Assembly (NCBI GenBank): GCA_022843025.1
Contig: JALHOL010000003.1
Location: 186,001 to 250,000 of the forward strand
Source: Paracoccaceae bacterium
GTDB lineage: Bacteria > Pseudomonadota > Alphaproteobacteria > Rhodobacterales > Rhodobacteraceae
Direction of reading: 5' to 3'
Length of the DNA stretch: 64,000 nt
Shown: positions 35,895 to 44,772 of the stretch, one piece after another
Position numbering within the stretch: position 1 is the stretch's first letter
Layout of the letters: the number at the start of each line of letters is the position of its first letter
Program-made: the position numbers and the translations under genes
Notes under the pieces: model-generated
The model's input: only the letters and a program-made list of their open reading frames with translations
Told to the model about the DNA's origin: nothing
Databases searched by the model: none

Positions 35895-36934
35895 CCGCCA
35901 CACGCAACGCCGTTGAATTCGACCGCGTCTCCATCGTCTTTGGCGACAACCCCGACCGCGCCCTTCCCCTGATGGATGACGGCAAGACAAGGGCCGAGGT
36001 GCAGCAGGCCTGCGGGCAGGTGCTGGGCGTGCATGACTGCACCCTCACCGTGGCCGAAGGCGAGATTCTCGTCCTCATGGGCCTGTCCGGTTCGGGCAAA
36101 TCCACCCTGCTGCGGGGCGTCAATGCGCTCAACCCCGTGGTGCGGGGCGAGGTGCGGGTCTGGGACGGCAACAAAATGGTTTCCGTCACCAAGGCGGACC
36201 CCGCCACCCTGCGCGAATTGCGCCTGTCGCGCATCGCCATGGTGTTTCAACAATTCGGCCTCCTGCCCTGGCGCACGGTGCGCGAAAACGTGGGCCTCGG
36301 CCTTGAACTCGCGGGTATCCCTGTCGAGGGTCGCCGCGCCAAGGTGGATGAACAGCTTGCGCTGGTAAACCTTACCGCCTGGGCCGACCGCAAGGTGGGC
36401 GAACTGTCCGGCGGGATGCAGCAACGCGTGGGCCTAGCCCGCGCCTTCGTGACCCAAGCCCCGATCCTTTTGATGGACGAACCCTTCTCCGCGCTCGATC
36501 CCCTGATCCGCGCGCGGTTGCAGGACGAGCTTCTTGATCTTCAGGCCAAACTGAAACGCACCATCGTCTTCGTGTCCCACGATCTGGATGAGGCGTTCAA
36601 GCTCGGCAACCGCATCGCTCTGATGGAGGGTGGCCGCATCGTCCAATGCGGGACCGCGCGGGAAATCATCGCCAACCCGGTCAGCGAATACGTCGCCGAT
36701 TTCGTGGCCCATATGAACCCGCTCTCGGTGCTGACCGCGCGCGATGTGATGGAGGCCGGGGCCTCAACCGGCCCTAGCGTGGATTGCGAAACTCCGGTCC
36801 GCACGGTGATGACCATGCTCTCCGAAGGCGCGGCGGAATTGCAGGTAACCGACGGCGGCCACCCCATCGGCCTGATCCGCGCGCCGTCCCTGATGGCGCG
36901 GCTGATCGACCCGCGCGGTCAGGGACGCACGTAA
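35891..36934 (+). CDS. choV: Choline/glycine betaine ABC transporter ATP-binding protein
   Basis: 347 aa. Walker A (LMGLSGSGKSTLLRGVNAL), Q-loop region (MVFQQFGLLPWRTVRENV), signature VGELSGGMQQRVGLARAF and Walker B ILLMDEPFSALDPLIR. After the ABC domain a CBS-like C-terminal region (DCETPVRTVMTMLSEGAAELQVTDGGHPIGLIRAPSLMARL) is present, as in ProV/OpuAA, where it senses ionic strength. Its 3' end overlaps the converging DUF1036 gene by 16 bp. Confidence 0.96.
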   Translation: MTATRNAVEFDRVSIVFGDNPDRALPLMDDGKTRAEVQQACGQVLGVHDCTLTVAEGEILVLMGLSGSGKSTLLRGVNALNPVVRGEVRVWDGNKMVSVTKADPATLRELRLSRIAMVFQQFGLLPWRTVRENVGLGLELAGIPVEGRRAKVDEQLALVNLTAWADRKVGELSGGMQQRVGLARAFVTQAPILLMDEPFSALDPLIRARLQDELLDLQAKLKRTIVFVSHDLDEAFKLGNRIALMEGGRIVQCGTAREIIANPVSEYVADFVAHMNPLSVLTARDVMEAGASTGPSVDCETPVRTVMTMLSEGAAELQVTDGGHPIGLIRAPSLMARLIDPRGQGRT

Positions 36935-37974
36935 ACGAGCGTGTTCCCGCGGCCAAGATAAGACAGCTCCATACGGTCGCCGTCCACCGACAGCACCTCA
37001 TAACACTGCATATCCGCAGGGTCATACCCCATCCGTTGCTGGCTCAGCAGCACGCCGCCCTGCGCCTCACCGCAGCTGTCCGACAGCGTCAGGATCGCCA
37101 CAGCCAACAGCTCATCGCCATAAATGTCGGTCCATTCCGACCCGGCAATCTGCACCTGGCTTTGCGGATCATCGGCGCTGACCCAATTGCCCTGCATCGC
37201 CGCACGCTGAGCGGCATAGGGGTCCTCGATCTGTTCCAGCGAAGCAATCGCTGCCTCTGCCGTGATATCCCCGAATGACAGCAAGTCGCCCGAAACCCGC
37301 AACGCCGCCCCTACTGGCAAGGCCGCCATCGCCTGCATCGCCGCCGGATTGCTCTGGCCAGAGGTCGTGGCAATCCAGCGCGCCCCCTCGGCATAAAAGG
37401 TGCAGGCATCCCTGCCCTCGGTCGGCCCGCAACCCTGCAGGATCGCATCCACCAAGAAGGGCTCGCCCAGCACGCCGCGCTCGAAACTCGGCATCGCAGC
37501 CGAGTCCAGCAATAAGGCCACATCTTCGGCCTGCAACGGAATCTCATCAAAAGCAGGCGCGGCGGCATCTGCCTGCTTGCCCGCATTTTCCGCCGCCAGA
37601 CGGAAGGTGAAATCCGTCGCCTCCGGCCCGGTGTCGATATGCGCAAAGGCCCGACTCTCCGCACCAAGGCCGGCGCAATCGCCATCCGCCCCGGTCAGGG
37701 TAAAGGCGTCGGGTTTCGTGCAAAAGGCAAAGCCTTCACCCGCGAAATCCGTGCCTGACAGCGTGTAATAATAGTGCTGCTGCTGCAAATCGCCTGCCTG
37801 CACCACGGCGCAGGCCCCGGGTTCGATCCCCCACCAACCCTCGCTTGTCCAGACACCCTCAGCCGCATAGGCAATGGCGACCGAGGCACGGTCGCCCCCG
37901 TCATTGCACAACGTCAGCCCCGCCTCGGCCTGTCCGGCCATCAGCACCAGACCCGCAATCAAACCCGCACGCAT
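36919..37974 (-). CDS. Exported DUF1036-type protein with long C-terminal region
   Basis: 351 aa: signal peptide (MRAGLIAGLVLMAGQAEAG) followed by a DUF1036-like domain (LTLCNDGGDRASVAIAYAAEGVWTSEGWWGIEPGACAVVQAGDLQQQHYYYTLSGTDFAGEGFAFCTKPDAFTL), with paired cysteines. A further ~230 residues contain more cysteines (ILQGCGPTEGRDACTFYAEG, LSDSCGEAQGG, DMQCYEVLSV) and no domain I recognise. Probably periplasmic, function unknown. It overlaps the end of choV. Confidence 0.82.
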   Translation of the reverse strand: MRAGLIAGLVLMAGQAEAGLTLCNDGGDRASVAIAYAAEGVWTSEGWWGIEPGACAVVQAGDLQQQHYYYTLSGTDFAGEGFAFCTKPDAFTLTGADGDCAGLGAESRAFAHIDTGPEATDFTFRLAAENAGKQADAAAPAFDEIPLQAEDVALLLDSAAMPSFERGVLGEPFLVDAILQGCGPTEGRDACTFYAEGARWIATTSGQSNPAAMQAMAALPVGAALRVSGDLLSFGDITAEAAIASLEQIEDPYAAQRAAMQGNWVSADDPQSQVQIAGSEWTDIYGDELLAVAILTLSDSCGEAQGGVLLSQQRMGYDPADMQCYEVLSVDGDRMELSYLGRGNTLVYVRP

Positions 37975-38061
37975 CGCACCCTCGATTCTCCCACCACGCC
38001 CCGAATGAAGCCGGGGCAGAGCGGCCTGTCCAGTGCCTTGCCTGCCGGATCGGCGCCCTGC

Positions 38062-40674
38062 CTATTCGGCGGCGGCCTTCTTCGTGGCGGGCTTCTTCGC
38101 CGCTGGCTTCTTCGCCGCGGCCTTCGGCTTGGCGGCAGTCTTGGGCTTAGCGGCGGCCTTCGGTTTCGCTGCCGCCTTGGGCTTCGCGGCCTTCTTGCCA
38201 CCCGATTTACCGGCCTTCTCGATGATCAGCGCCAGCGCCTCATCCAGCGTCACCGCCTCGGGATCCAGATCCTTGGGCAGGGTCGCATTCACCTTGGCCC
38301 ATTTCACATAAGGCCCGTACTTGCCCGGCATCACCTGAACCTCGCCGCCATCAGGGTGCGCGCCCAACACGCGCAACGGCCCGGCCGGCGCCGATGCCCC
38401 GCGTCCCCGCGTGGCCTTCTGCGCCAGAACCTCGACCGCGCGGTTCATCCCGATGGTAAAGACCTCCTCCACATCCGGAATATTGGCGTAAACCGACCCA
38501 TGCTTCACATAGGGGCCAAATCGCCCGATGCTCGCCTCGACCAACTGCCCATCCTCGGGATGCGGCCCGATCGGGCGCGGCAACGTCAGCAACTGGATCG
38601 CGCGTTCCAGCGTCATGCTTTCGGGCGACCATCCCTTCGGCAGGCTGGCGCGCGGCGGCTTGGGTGCCTCGGTCGTGGCCTCGCCCTTCTGGACATAGGG
38701 CCCGAACCGCCCCGCCCGCAGGCTGATCGGCTGGCCATCCGCATCCAGACCCAGCACGGTGCCATCGGCGGAAAGCGCGCCGCCTTCTTCACCACCGCCA
38801 ATCGGGCGGGTATAGCGGCATTCGGGGTAATTGCCGCAGCCGATAAAGGCCCCGCCCGACCGCGCGGTCTTCAGGTTCAACCGCCCCGTGCCACAGACCG
38901 GGCAAACCCGCGGATCGCTGCCATCGGCGCGTACGGGGTACAGATGCGGTGCGAGGAATTCGTCGATCTTTTCCAGCACCTCGCTGATGCGCAGATCGGC
39001 CGTCTCGGCAATTGCGGCCGAAAAATCGCGCCAGAAGCGCGACAGCACTTCCTTGTAATCCCGCTCTCCGGCCGACACGTCATCCAGCTGGCTTTCCAGA
39101 TCGGCGGTGAAATCGAAATCCACGTAGCGGCGGAAATAGTTGGTCAGGAACGCCGTCACCAGCCGCCCCTTGTCCTCGGGGATCAGGCGGTTCTTGTCCT
39201 TGCGCACATATTCGCGGTCCTGAATCGTGCCGATGATGCTGGCATAGGTCGACGGTCGCCCGATCCCCAGCTCTTCCATTCGCTTGACCAGCGTCGCCTC
39301 GGTGTAACGCGGCGGCGGCTGGGTGAAATGCTGATCCGGGGTCACGGCGCGCTTGTCCACGCCCTCGCCCTGCATCACCTGCGGCAGACGGCCCTCATCC
39401 TCGCCATCATCATCGCGCCCCTCGTCATACACGGCAAGGAACCCGTCAAACAGCACCACCTGCCCATTGGCGCGCAGCACCACCTGCCCGTCGGCACTGG
39501 CCACATCGACCGCCGTCCGCTCCATCCGCGCCGCGGCCATCTGGCTCGCGATCGTGCGCTTCCAGATCAGCTCGTACAGCTTCTTCTGATCCGCCTCGAC
39601 AAGACGCAGCTTTTCCGGCCCCGCCGCCATATCCGTGGGGCGGATACATTCATGCGCTTCCTGCGCGTTCTTGGCCTTGTTCTTGTACATGCGCGGGCTG
39701 TCGGGCACGTAGGTCGGCCCGAAACGGCGCTTGATCTCGTCCCGCGCGGCCATCACCGCCTCCGGCGCCATGTCGATGCCATCGGTCCGCATATAGGTGA
39801 TATGCCCCGCCTCATAGAGCCGCTGCGCCGCGCTCATCGTGGCCTTGGCACCCATGCCGTATTTCCGGCTGGCCTCTTGCTGCAGGGTCGATGTCATGAA
39901 GGGCGGCCAGGGGTTGCGGGTGGCGGGCTTGGCCTCCACCGATTGCACCGCCAATGTTCGCGAAGTGACAGCCTGCACTGCCAATTCGGCGGCCTCAGCC
40001 GTCGGAATATCGAATTTTGACAGTTTCTTTCCGCCCAGAACCGAAAGCGTCGCCTCGAATTCCTGGCCCCTCGGGGTGGCCAGCACCGCCTTCACCGTCC
40101 AGTATTCCTGCGCGCGGAAAGCCTCGATCTCCATCTCGCGCTCGACGATCAGGCGCAGGCAAACCGATTGCACACGCCCGGCCGATTTCGCCCCGGGCAG
40201 CTTGCGCCACAGGACGGGCGACAGGGTGAATCCCACCAGATAATCCAGCGCACGCCGCGCGAGATAGGCATCAACCAGCGCCTCATCCACCTGGCGCGGT
40301 TCCTTCATTGCCTTAGTCACCGCCTCTTTGGTGATCGCGTTAAAGGTGACGCGCGAAACCTTCTTGCCCTTCTTGATCGACGTGGCCAGCGCTTCCTGCA
40401 AATGCCAGGAAATCGCCTCGCCCTCGCGGTCGGGGTCGGTGGCAAGGATCAGCGTGTCATCAGTTTTCAGCGCCTCGGCAATCGCGCGAACATGCTTTTT
40501 CGATTCCGGCGCAACTTCCCATTCCATCCGGAAATCCTGCTCGGGATCGACCGATCCATCCTTGGCAGGCAGGTCGCGCACATGGCCATAAGACGCCAGA
40601 ACCGTGTAATCAGACCCAAGGTATTTGTTGATCGTCTTGGCCTTCGCCGGGCTTTCCACAACGACAACAGCCAT
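38062..40674 (-). CDS. topA: DNA topoisomerase I
   Basis: 870 aa type IA topoisomerase that relaxes negative supercoils. N-terminal Toprim: AVVVESPAKAKTINKYLGSDYTVLAS, with DPDREGEAISWHL acidic motif. The catalytic Tyr is in GHITYMRTDGIDM. A zinc-ribbon segment (CPVCGTGRLNLKTARSGGAFIGCGNYPEC) and several GRFGPYVK-type repeats follow. The last ~55 residues are a Lys/Ala/Pro low-complexity tail (AAKPKAAAKPK repeats) that probably binds DNA non-specifically. The ATG follows GAAGGGA. Confidence 0.98.
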   Translation of the reverse strand: MAVVVVESPAKAKTINKYLGSDYTVLASYGHVRDLPAKDGSVDPEQDFRMEWEVAPESKKHVRAIAEALKTDDTLILATDPDREGEAISWHLQEALATSIKKGKKVSRVTFNAITKEAVTKAMKEPRQVDEALVDAYLARRALDYLVGFTLSPVLWRKLPGAKSAGRVQSVCLRLIVEREMEIEAFRAQEYWTVKAVLATPRGQEFEATLSVLGGKKLSKFDIPTAEAAELAVQAVTSRTLAVQSVEAKPATRNPWPPFMTSTLQQEASRKYGMGAKATMSAAQRLYEAGHITYMRTDGIDMAPEAVMAARDEIKRRFGPTYVPDSPRMYKNKAKNAQEAHECIRPTDMAAGPEKLRLVEADQKKLYELIWKRTIASQMAAARMERTAVDVASADGQVVLRANGQVVLFDGFLAVYDEGRDDDGEDEGRLPQVMQGEGVDKRAVTPDQHFTQPPPRYTEATLVKRMEELGIGRPSTYASIIGTIQDREYVRKDKNRLIPEDKGRLVTAFLTNYFRRYVDFDFTADLESQLDDVSAGERDYKEVLSRFWRDFSAAIAETADLRISEVLEKIDEFLAPHLYPVRADGSDPRVCPVCGTGRLNLKTARSGGAFIGCGNYPECRYTRPIGGGEEGGALSADGTVLGLDADGQPISLRAGRFGPYVQKGEATTEAPKPPRASLPKGWSPESMTLERAIQLLTLPRPIGPHPEDGQLVEASIGRFGPYVKHGSVYANIPDVEEVFTIGMNRAVEVLAQKATRGRGASAPAGPLRVLGAHPDGGEVQVMPGKYGPYVKWAKVNATLPKDLDPEAVTLDEALALIIEKAGKSGGKKAAKPKAAAKPKAAAKPKTAAKPKAAAKKPAAKKPATKKAAAE

Positions 40675-41247
40675 AAAAAATTCCCTTCATAAGCCCGGAT
40701 CAACAGCGCGGCACCATGTGGGCGAACCCCTGCGCTTGTCAATGCAGCCATATGACCGCCCTCCCGGTCGGAAAAAGGCAGGCCCGCGCCATACCCGATG
40801 CGGCCTGCCCACCGCTTATACCTACCGGCTTCCAGGCTGCCCCGCCCAGCCAGCAGTTGCTCGTATACCCGCCCGCTTCCAGGCGGGCGCGCCCAGCCTG
40901 CATTTGCTCGCCCTGCAGCATATACCGCGCGCGCCGTAAGCTCCGCACCCTCGCCCGACATCTCTCAGGCGTGCACATTTCCCCGCAAGCGCCCAATGTG
41001 CCGCATCTGGCTGGGGAGTTCGTAGGCGTGCCCTGTATCCTGCGCGCGGTCCGCAGGCCCCGCTCGCGTCAATGTGTCCCGCACGCTCGATGCGTTACGC
41101 ACCCTTTCCGACAGGCCAGCGCACGCTCCCAGTGTCCAGCCCACTGCCCGGCAGGGCCGCGCGCGTGCCCCCCGACAGGTCGGCGCGCATGCCGCTGGTC
41201 CAGGGGCGGCACAACGTCCCGCAGGCCCTGCACCGCCCCCGCTCTGA
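40675..41247. other. 573-bp gene-free spacer between topA and dprA
   Basis: No convincing gene. Open frames here read as Pro/Arg/Ala-rich low complexity and one continues antisense into dprA. The stretch contains a 47-bp tandem duplication (40817-40910), a third TATACC at 40921, and GC-rich sequence with recurring CGCACGC/GCGCGC words. It is large for this otherwise compact window. Confidence 0.7.
40817..40910 (+). repeat. Two tandem 47-bp units
   Basis: Unit 1 (40817-40863) and unit 2 (40864-40910) align end to end with 39 of 47 identical positions by eye. Both begin TATACC, contain GCTTCCAGG, CGCC-CAGCC and GCA, and end TTGCTCG. A partial third start (TATACC) occurs at 40921. Confidence 0.85.
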
Positions 41248-42408
41248 TCAACAACGCGACAGCAACCCGCCCGCCTGCCGCAGCACGCGTCCGTCCATTT
41301 CCAGCGCCACCAGTTCGCGCGCCACCGTCTCGGTCGGCAGGTCCAGATCGCGAATCAGCTGATCCTCGGCCACCGCGCTTGGCCCCAACCGATCCAGAAT
41401 CAGGCCGTGCAGCGCCGCCACCTCGATCAGGGGCCGTCGTGCGGGCACCGGGCCGGGCAACCCTGCCGACGGTTTTTCCGCGCCCGGCGGGTCCGCCGCC
41501 ACAGCCTGCCCTTCGATCGTCGCGCCCTCTGCCCGGCCAAGGCCCCCTGCCGCCGCACCAATCGCCTCAAGCACATCTTCCGCACTGCGCACCAGAACCG
41601 CCCCGTCGCGGATCAGCATGTTGCACCCGGCGGCCCGCGCATCGAAGGGATGCCCCGGCACGGCCAGCACCTCGCGCCCCAGATCCAGCGCATCTCGCGC
41701 GGTGATCAGGCTGCCGGACCGCGCCGCCGCCTCCACCACCACCACCGCCCGCGCCATCCCGGCGATGATCCGGTTGCGCAGCGGAAAATGCCGCGCCTGC
41801 GGCTGCATCCCCATCGGCTGTTCCGAAATCACGCATCCCGCCTCGGCGATCCGCCCGGCCAGACCTGCATTCTCCTCGGGATAGATCACGTCCACCCCGC
41901 CCGCCATCACCGCCACCGTCCCGGTGGCCAGCGCGGCCTCATGCGCCTCGGTATCGATCCCGCGCGCAAGGCCCGACACGACCACATGCCCCGCCGCACC
42001 AAGCGCCGCCGACAGCCGCCGCGCCATCCGCACGCCCAGCGATGACGCATTCCGCGCGCCGACCATCGCCACCATGGGCCGCGCCAGCCACGCCACATCG
42101 CCCCGCGCCCACAGGATCGGCGGCGCGTCCGGCATCTCCTCCAGCCCCGCCGGATAGCCGGGGCCACCGGGCACCAGCATCACCGCACCTGCCAGCCGTG
42201 CCTGCGCCATCTCATGGCGCGCCACCTCAACCGGGCAGGGCGCGTACTCCGCCACCCCCGCCGCGCGCGCCACATCGGGCAACGCGGCAAGCGCCGCCCG
42301 CACCGATCCATGTTCCGCCACCAGCCGGTGAAAGGTCACCGCCCCCACCCGCCGCGACCGGATCAGCCGCAGCCGATCCACCGGATCATCGTCCTGGAAA
42401 TCCCGCAT
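41248..42408 (-). CDS. dprA: DNA-processing protein DprA
   Basis: 386 aa from ATG 42408 (MRDFQDDDPVDRLRLIRS); a longer in-frame version starts at 42492. Loads RecA on incoming single-stranded DNA during transformation or gene transfer. N-terminal SAM-like helices are followed by the Rossmann DprA core: PMVAMVGARNASSLGVRMARRLSAALGAAGHVVVSGLARGIDTEAHEAAL, then GGVDVIYPEENAGL and the ARSGSLITARDALDLGREVLAVPG region. A winged-helix-like C-terminus (LILDRLGPSAVAEDQLIRDLDLPTETVARELVALEMDGRVLRQAGG) fits the alphaproteobacterial form. topA-dprA is a common pairing. Confidence 0.95.
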   Translation of the reverse strand: MRDFQDDDPVDRLRLIRSRRVGAVTFHRLVAEHGSVRAALAALPDVARAAGVAEYAPCPVEVARHEMAQARLAGAVMLVPGGPGYPAGLEEMPDAPPILWARGDVAWLARPMVAMVGARNASSLGVRMARRLSAALGAAGHVVVSGLARGIDTEAHEAALATGTVAVMAGGVDVIYPEENAGLAGRIAEAGCVISEQPMGMQPQARHFPLRNRIIAGMARAVVVVEAAARSGSLITARDALDLGREVLAVPGHPFDARAAGCNMLIRDGAVLVRSAEDVLEAIGAAAGGLGRAEGATIEGQAVAADPPGAEKPSAGLPGPVPARRPLIEVAALHGLILDRLGPSAVAEDQLIRDLDLPTETVARELVALEMDGRVLRQAGGLLSRC

Positions 42409-42454
42409 CTGGCCCGCCTTCTGCTGCCCTCGATGCAAGCATGGCGCTGATTCC

Positions 42455-42469
42455 TTAATCTTGGGTGAA
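42455..42469 (-). promoter_or_regulatory. Near-match CtrA-type box upstream of dprA
   Basis: TTAA-N7-TGAA on the plus strand (42455-42469), one mismatch to the TTAA-N7-TTAA CtrA consensus, 47 bp before the dprA start. dprA belongs to the CtrA regulon in several alphaproteobacteria with gene-transfer agents, which makes the position suggestive. Confidence 0.35.
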
Positions 42470-42596
42470 TCCCCGCGCCCATCCCGGCGCATTCCGCCCG
42501 TGCTGCGTCGCCTTCGTCATTGAAGCCCGCGCAAAAGTTTGATCAAATGGCGTCAAAGACAGGTCCGCGCCGGACCCCGCAGGATGGAGCCCAATC

Positions 42597-43874
42597 ATGC
42601 AGAATGCCGAAGTCGCCCTTCGCCGGGATCAAGCCATTTCCCGCGGCGTTGGAATGATGACCCAGATCTACGCCGACCGCGCCCTGAACGCGGAAATCTG
42701 GGATATCGAGGGCAACCGCTACATCGATTTCGCCGCCGGTATCGCCGTGGTCAACACCGGCCATTGCCACCCCAAGGTGATGGCCGCCGTCACCGCCCAG
42801 ATGGCCAAGTTCACCCATACCTGCCATCAGGTTCTGCCCTATGAAAACTACATCCACCTTGCCGAACGGCTGAACGCTGCCGTTCCGGGCAATTTCGCGA
42901 AAAAGACGATCTTCGTCACCACCGGGGCCGAGGCCTGTGAAAATGCGGTGAAGATCGCCCGCATCGCTACCGGGCGGAACGCCGTCATCGCCTTTGGCGG
43001 CGGCTTCCACGGCCGTACCTTCATGGGCATGTCGCTGACCGGCAAGGTTGAGCCCTACAAGAAAGGCTTCGGCGCAATGATGCCCGATGTCTTCCACGTC
43101 CCCTTCCCGATGGGGCCGCATGGCATCTCGACCGAAGACTCGATGAAGGGCATCGAAAAGCTGTTCAAGGCCGATCTCGACCCGAACCGCGTCGCGGCCA
43201 TCATTTTCGAACCCGTTCAGGGCGAAGGCGGCTTCTATGAAGCCCCGACCGATCTGGTCCGCGCCCTGCGCGCGCTGTGCGACAAGCATGGCATCGTCAT
43301 GATCGCGGATGAGGTGCAGACCGGCTTCGCCCGCACCGGCAATCTCTTTGCCATGGAAATGCACGGCGTCGCGGCGGATCTTACCACCATGGCCAAAGGT
43401 CTGGCCGGTGGCCTGCCGCTTGCTGCCGTGACCGGCAAGGCGGAACTGATGGATGCCGCCAACCCCGGCGGCCTTGGCGGCACCTATGCCGGCAACCCGC
43501 TGGGCATCGCCGCCTCGCACGCCGTGCTCGATGTGATCGAGGAAGAACAGCTCTGCGCCCGCGCCAATGAACTCGGCTCGCGGCTGAAACAGCGGCTGGA
43601 ATCGATCCGCTCCACCACCCCCGAAATCGTGGATATCCGCGGTCCGGGCTTCATGGTGGCGGTGGAATTCGCCAACCCTTCCACCCATGAACCCGATGCC
43701 GGCTTTACCGGCCGTGTGCGGACCGAGGCGCTCAAGCGCGGGCTAATCCTGCTCACCTGCGGCGTCTATGGCAATGTGGTGCGCTTCCTTGCCCCCATCA
43801 CCATCCCCGACGCCCATTTCGCCGAGGCGATGGATATCCTTGAGGAATCGGTCGCCGCAGCCCGGCAGGCCTGA
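42597..43874 (+). CDS. gabT: 4-aminobutyrate aminotransferase
   Basis: 425 aa class-III PLP aminotransferase, likely converting GABA and 2-oxoglutarate to succinic semialdehyde and glutamate. Motifs: FVTTGAEACENAVKIARIATGR (PLP phosphate), FHGRTFMGMSLTG, EPVQGEGGFYEAP, and IADEVQTGFARTGNLFAMEMHGVAADLTTMAKGLAGGLPLAAVTG containing the PLP Lys. GabT-like features (AGIAVVNTGHCHPKV, GGTYAGNPLGIAASHAVL) favour gabT over other class-III members. No gabD is adjacent. ATG follows AGGATGGAG. Confidence 0.93.
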   Translation: MQNAEVALRRDQAISRGVGMMTQIYADRALNAEIWDIEGNRYIDFAAGIAVVNTGHCHPKVMAAVTAQMAKFTHTCHQVLPYENYIHLAERLNAAVPGNFAKKTIFVTTGAEACENAVKIARIATGRNAVIAFGGGFHGRTFMGMSLTGKVEPYKKGFGAMMPDVFHVPFPMGPHGISTEDSMKGIEKLFKADLDPNRVAAIIFEPVQGEGGFYEAPTDLVRALRALCDKHGIVMIADEVQTGFARTGNLFAMEMHGVAADLTTMAKGLAGGLPLAAVTGKAELMDAANPGGLGGTYAGNPLGIAASHAVLDVIEEEQLCARANELGSRLKQRLESIRSTTPEIVDIRGPGFMVAVEFANPSTHEPDAGFTGRVRTEALKRGLILLTCGVYGNVVRFLAPITIPDAHFAEAMDILEESVAAARQA

Positions 43875-43909
43875 GTATCGGGTCTGAATGTCGGGCCTGA
43901 GTATCGGGC
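43871..43909 (+). repeat. Three tandem 13-bp units at the gabT stop codon
   Basis: CTGAGTATCGGGT, CTGAATGTCGGGC and CTGAGTATCGGGC lie head to tail; the first unit contains the TGA stop codon of gabT, and a fourth unit begins CTGATCG. Confidence 0.85.
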
Positions 43910-43936
43910 CTGATCGCCTGCGGATCGCGGGGATTT

Positions 43937-43958
43937 GGGTATTTTTGCCAAGATGAAA
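43937..43958 (+). repeat. Dispersed intergenic motif GGGTATTTT..GCCAAGATGAA (copy 3)
   Basis: GGGTATTTTTGCCAAGATGA then AA, lying between gabT and the terminator at 43963. Confidence 0.7.
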
Positions 43959-43962
43959 GACA

Positions 43963-43994
43963 GGGCCGTTCCAACTGGAATGGCCCGTTTCATT
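43963..43994 (+). terminator. Rho-independent terminator after gabT
   Basis: GGGCCGTTCC, loop AACT, GGAATGGCCC (10 pairs, one G-U), followed by GTTTCATT. It separates gabT from the biotin-transport genes. Confidence 0.75.
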
Positions 43995-44010
43995 GCGCTA
44001 AGCCTCCTGC

Positions 44011-44748
44011 ATGAGCGCAGCGCCCACCTCCCCCGGTTTCCGACTGACCGGCGTTACCGTCCAACTGGGCGGCAAGCCCATGCTGTCCGACCTCACCCTG
44101 TCCCTGACCGAGCCGCGCATCGGCATCCTTGGCCGCAACGGATCGGGCAAGACCACCCTTCTGCGCCTTCTGGCGGGCCTGATCCCGCCCACGACCGGTT
44201 CGCTGACGCTGGACGGGATCGACCCGTTTCGTGACCGCAAAGAGATGCTCTCTCGCCTCGGCATCCTGTTCCAGAACCCCGATCACCAGATCCTGTTCCC
44301 GACGGTGGAGGAAGAGCTTGCCTTCGGCCTGCGCCAGCAAGGCCAGACCGACGCCACAGCCCGCGCCGCCGCCCGCGCCGTGCTGGGGGCCGAGGGCCGT
44401 GCCCATTGGGCCACGGCCTCCACCGCCACGCTTAGCCAGGGCCAGCGGCACTGGCTTTGTCTGCAAGCGGTGCTGATGATGGCCCCCGCGACGATCCTGC
44501 TCGATGAACCCTTCGCCGGGCTCGACCTGCCCGCGCAGGCCCGCCTGACCCGCCGCCTTGCCGCCCTGCCGCAGCGGCTCATCACCGTGACGCATGATCC
44601 TGCCAGCCTGTCGGGGGCCGACCGCATCCTCTGGCTCGATGCCGGGCGCATTGTGCAGGATGGCCCACCTGCCACCGTCCTTCCCGCCTTCAACGCCGCG
44701 ATGGACCGCATCGCCCGCGACGACCACGATACCGCCCTTCCCTCCTGA
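44011..44748 (+). CDS. bioM: Biotin ECF transporter ATPase
   Basis: 245 aa CbiO-type ABC ATPase: GILGRNGSGKTTLLRLLAGL (Walker A), FQNPDHQILFPTVEEELAFGL (Q-loop with the ECF-typical PDHQ), TLSQGQRHWLCLQAVLMMAPATILLDEPFAGLDL (signature and Walker B) and LITVTHDPASLSGADRILWLDAGRI. It energises biotin uptake with BioN and the S-component BioY, encoded next in the same direction. Confidence 0.94.
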   Translation: MSAAPTSPGFRLTGVTVQLGGKPMLSDLTLSLTEPRIGILGRNGSGKTTLLRLLAGLIPPTTGSLTLDGIDPFRDRKEMLSRLGILFQNPDHQILFPTVEEELAFGLRQQGQTDATARAAARAVLGAEGRAHWATASTATLSQGQRHWLCLQAVLMMAPATILLDEPFAGLDLPAQARLTRRLAALPQRLITVTHDPASLSGADRILWLDAGRIVQDGPPATVLPAFNAAMDRIARDDHDTALPS

Positions 44749-44772
44749 TCGCCGCAGCACAAGGCCCCGCCC

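Noticed and set aside
37774-40020. 748-codon open frame on the plus strand
   Set aside because: Antisense to the DUF1036-type gene and topA; its product is rich in Arg, Pro and His with no domain logic, while topA is unambiguous.
40716-41705. 329-codon Pro/Arg-rich open frame across the topA-dprA gap
   Set aside because: Runs antisense into dprA and includes the 47-bp tandem repeat as low-complexity protein; no start signal or domain.
43875-44010. BioR-type operator before bioM
   Set aside because: No TTAT-N2-ATAA-like palindrome is present in the spacer.
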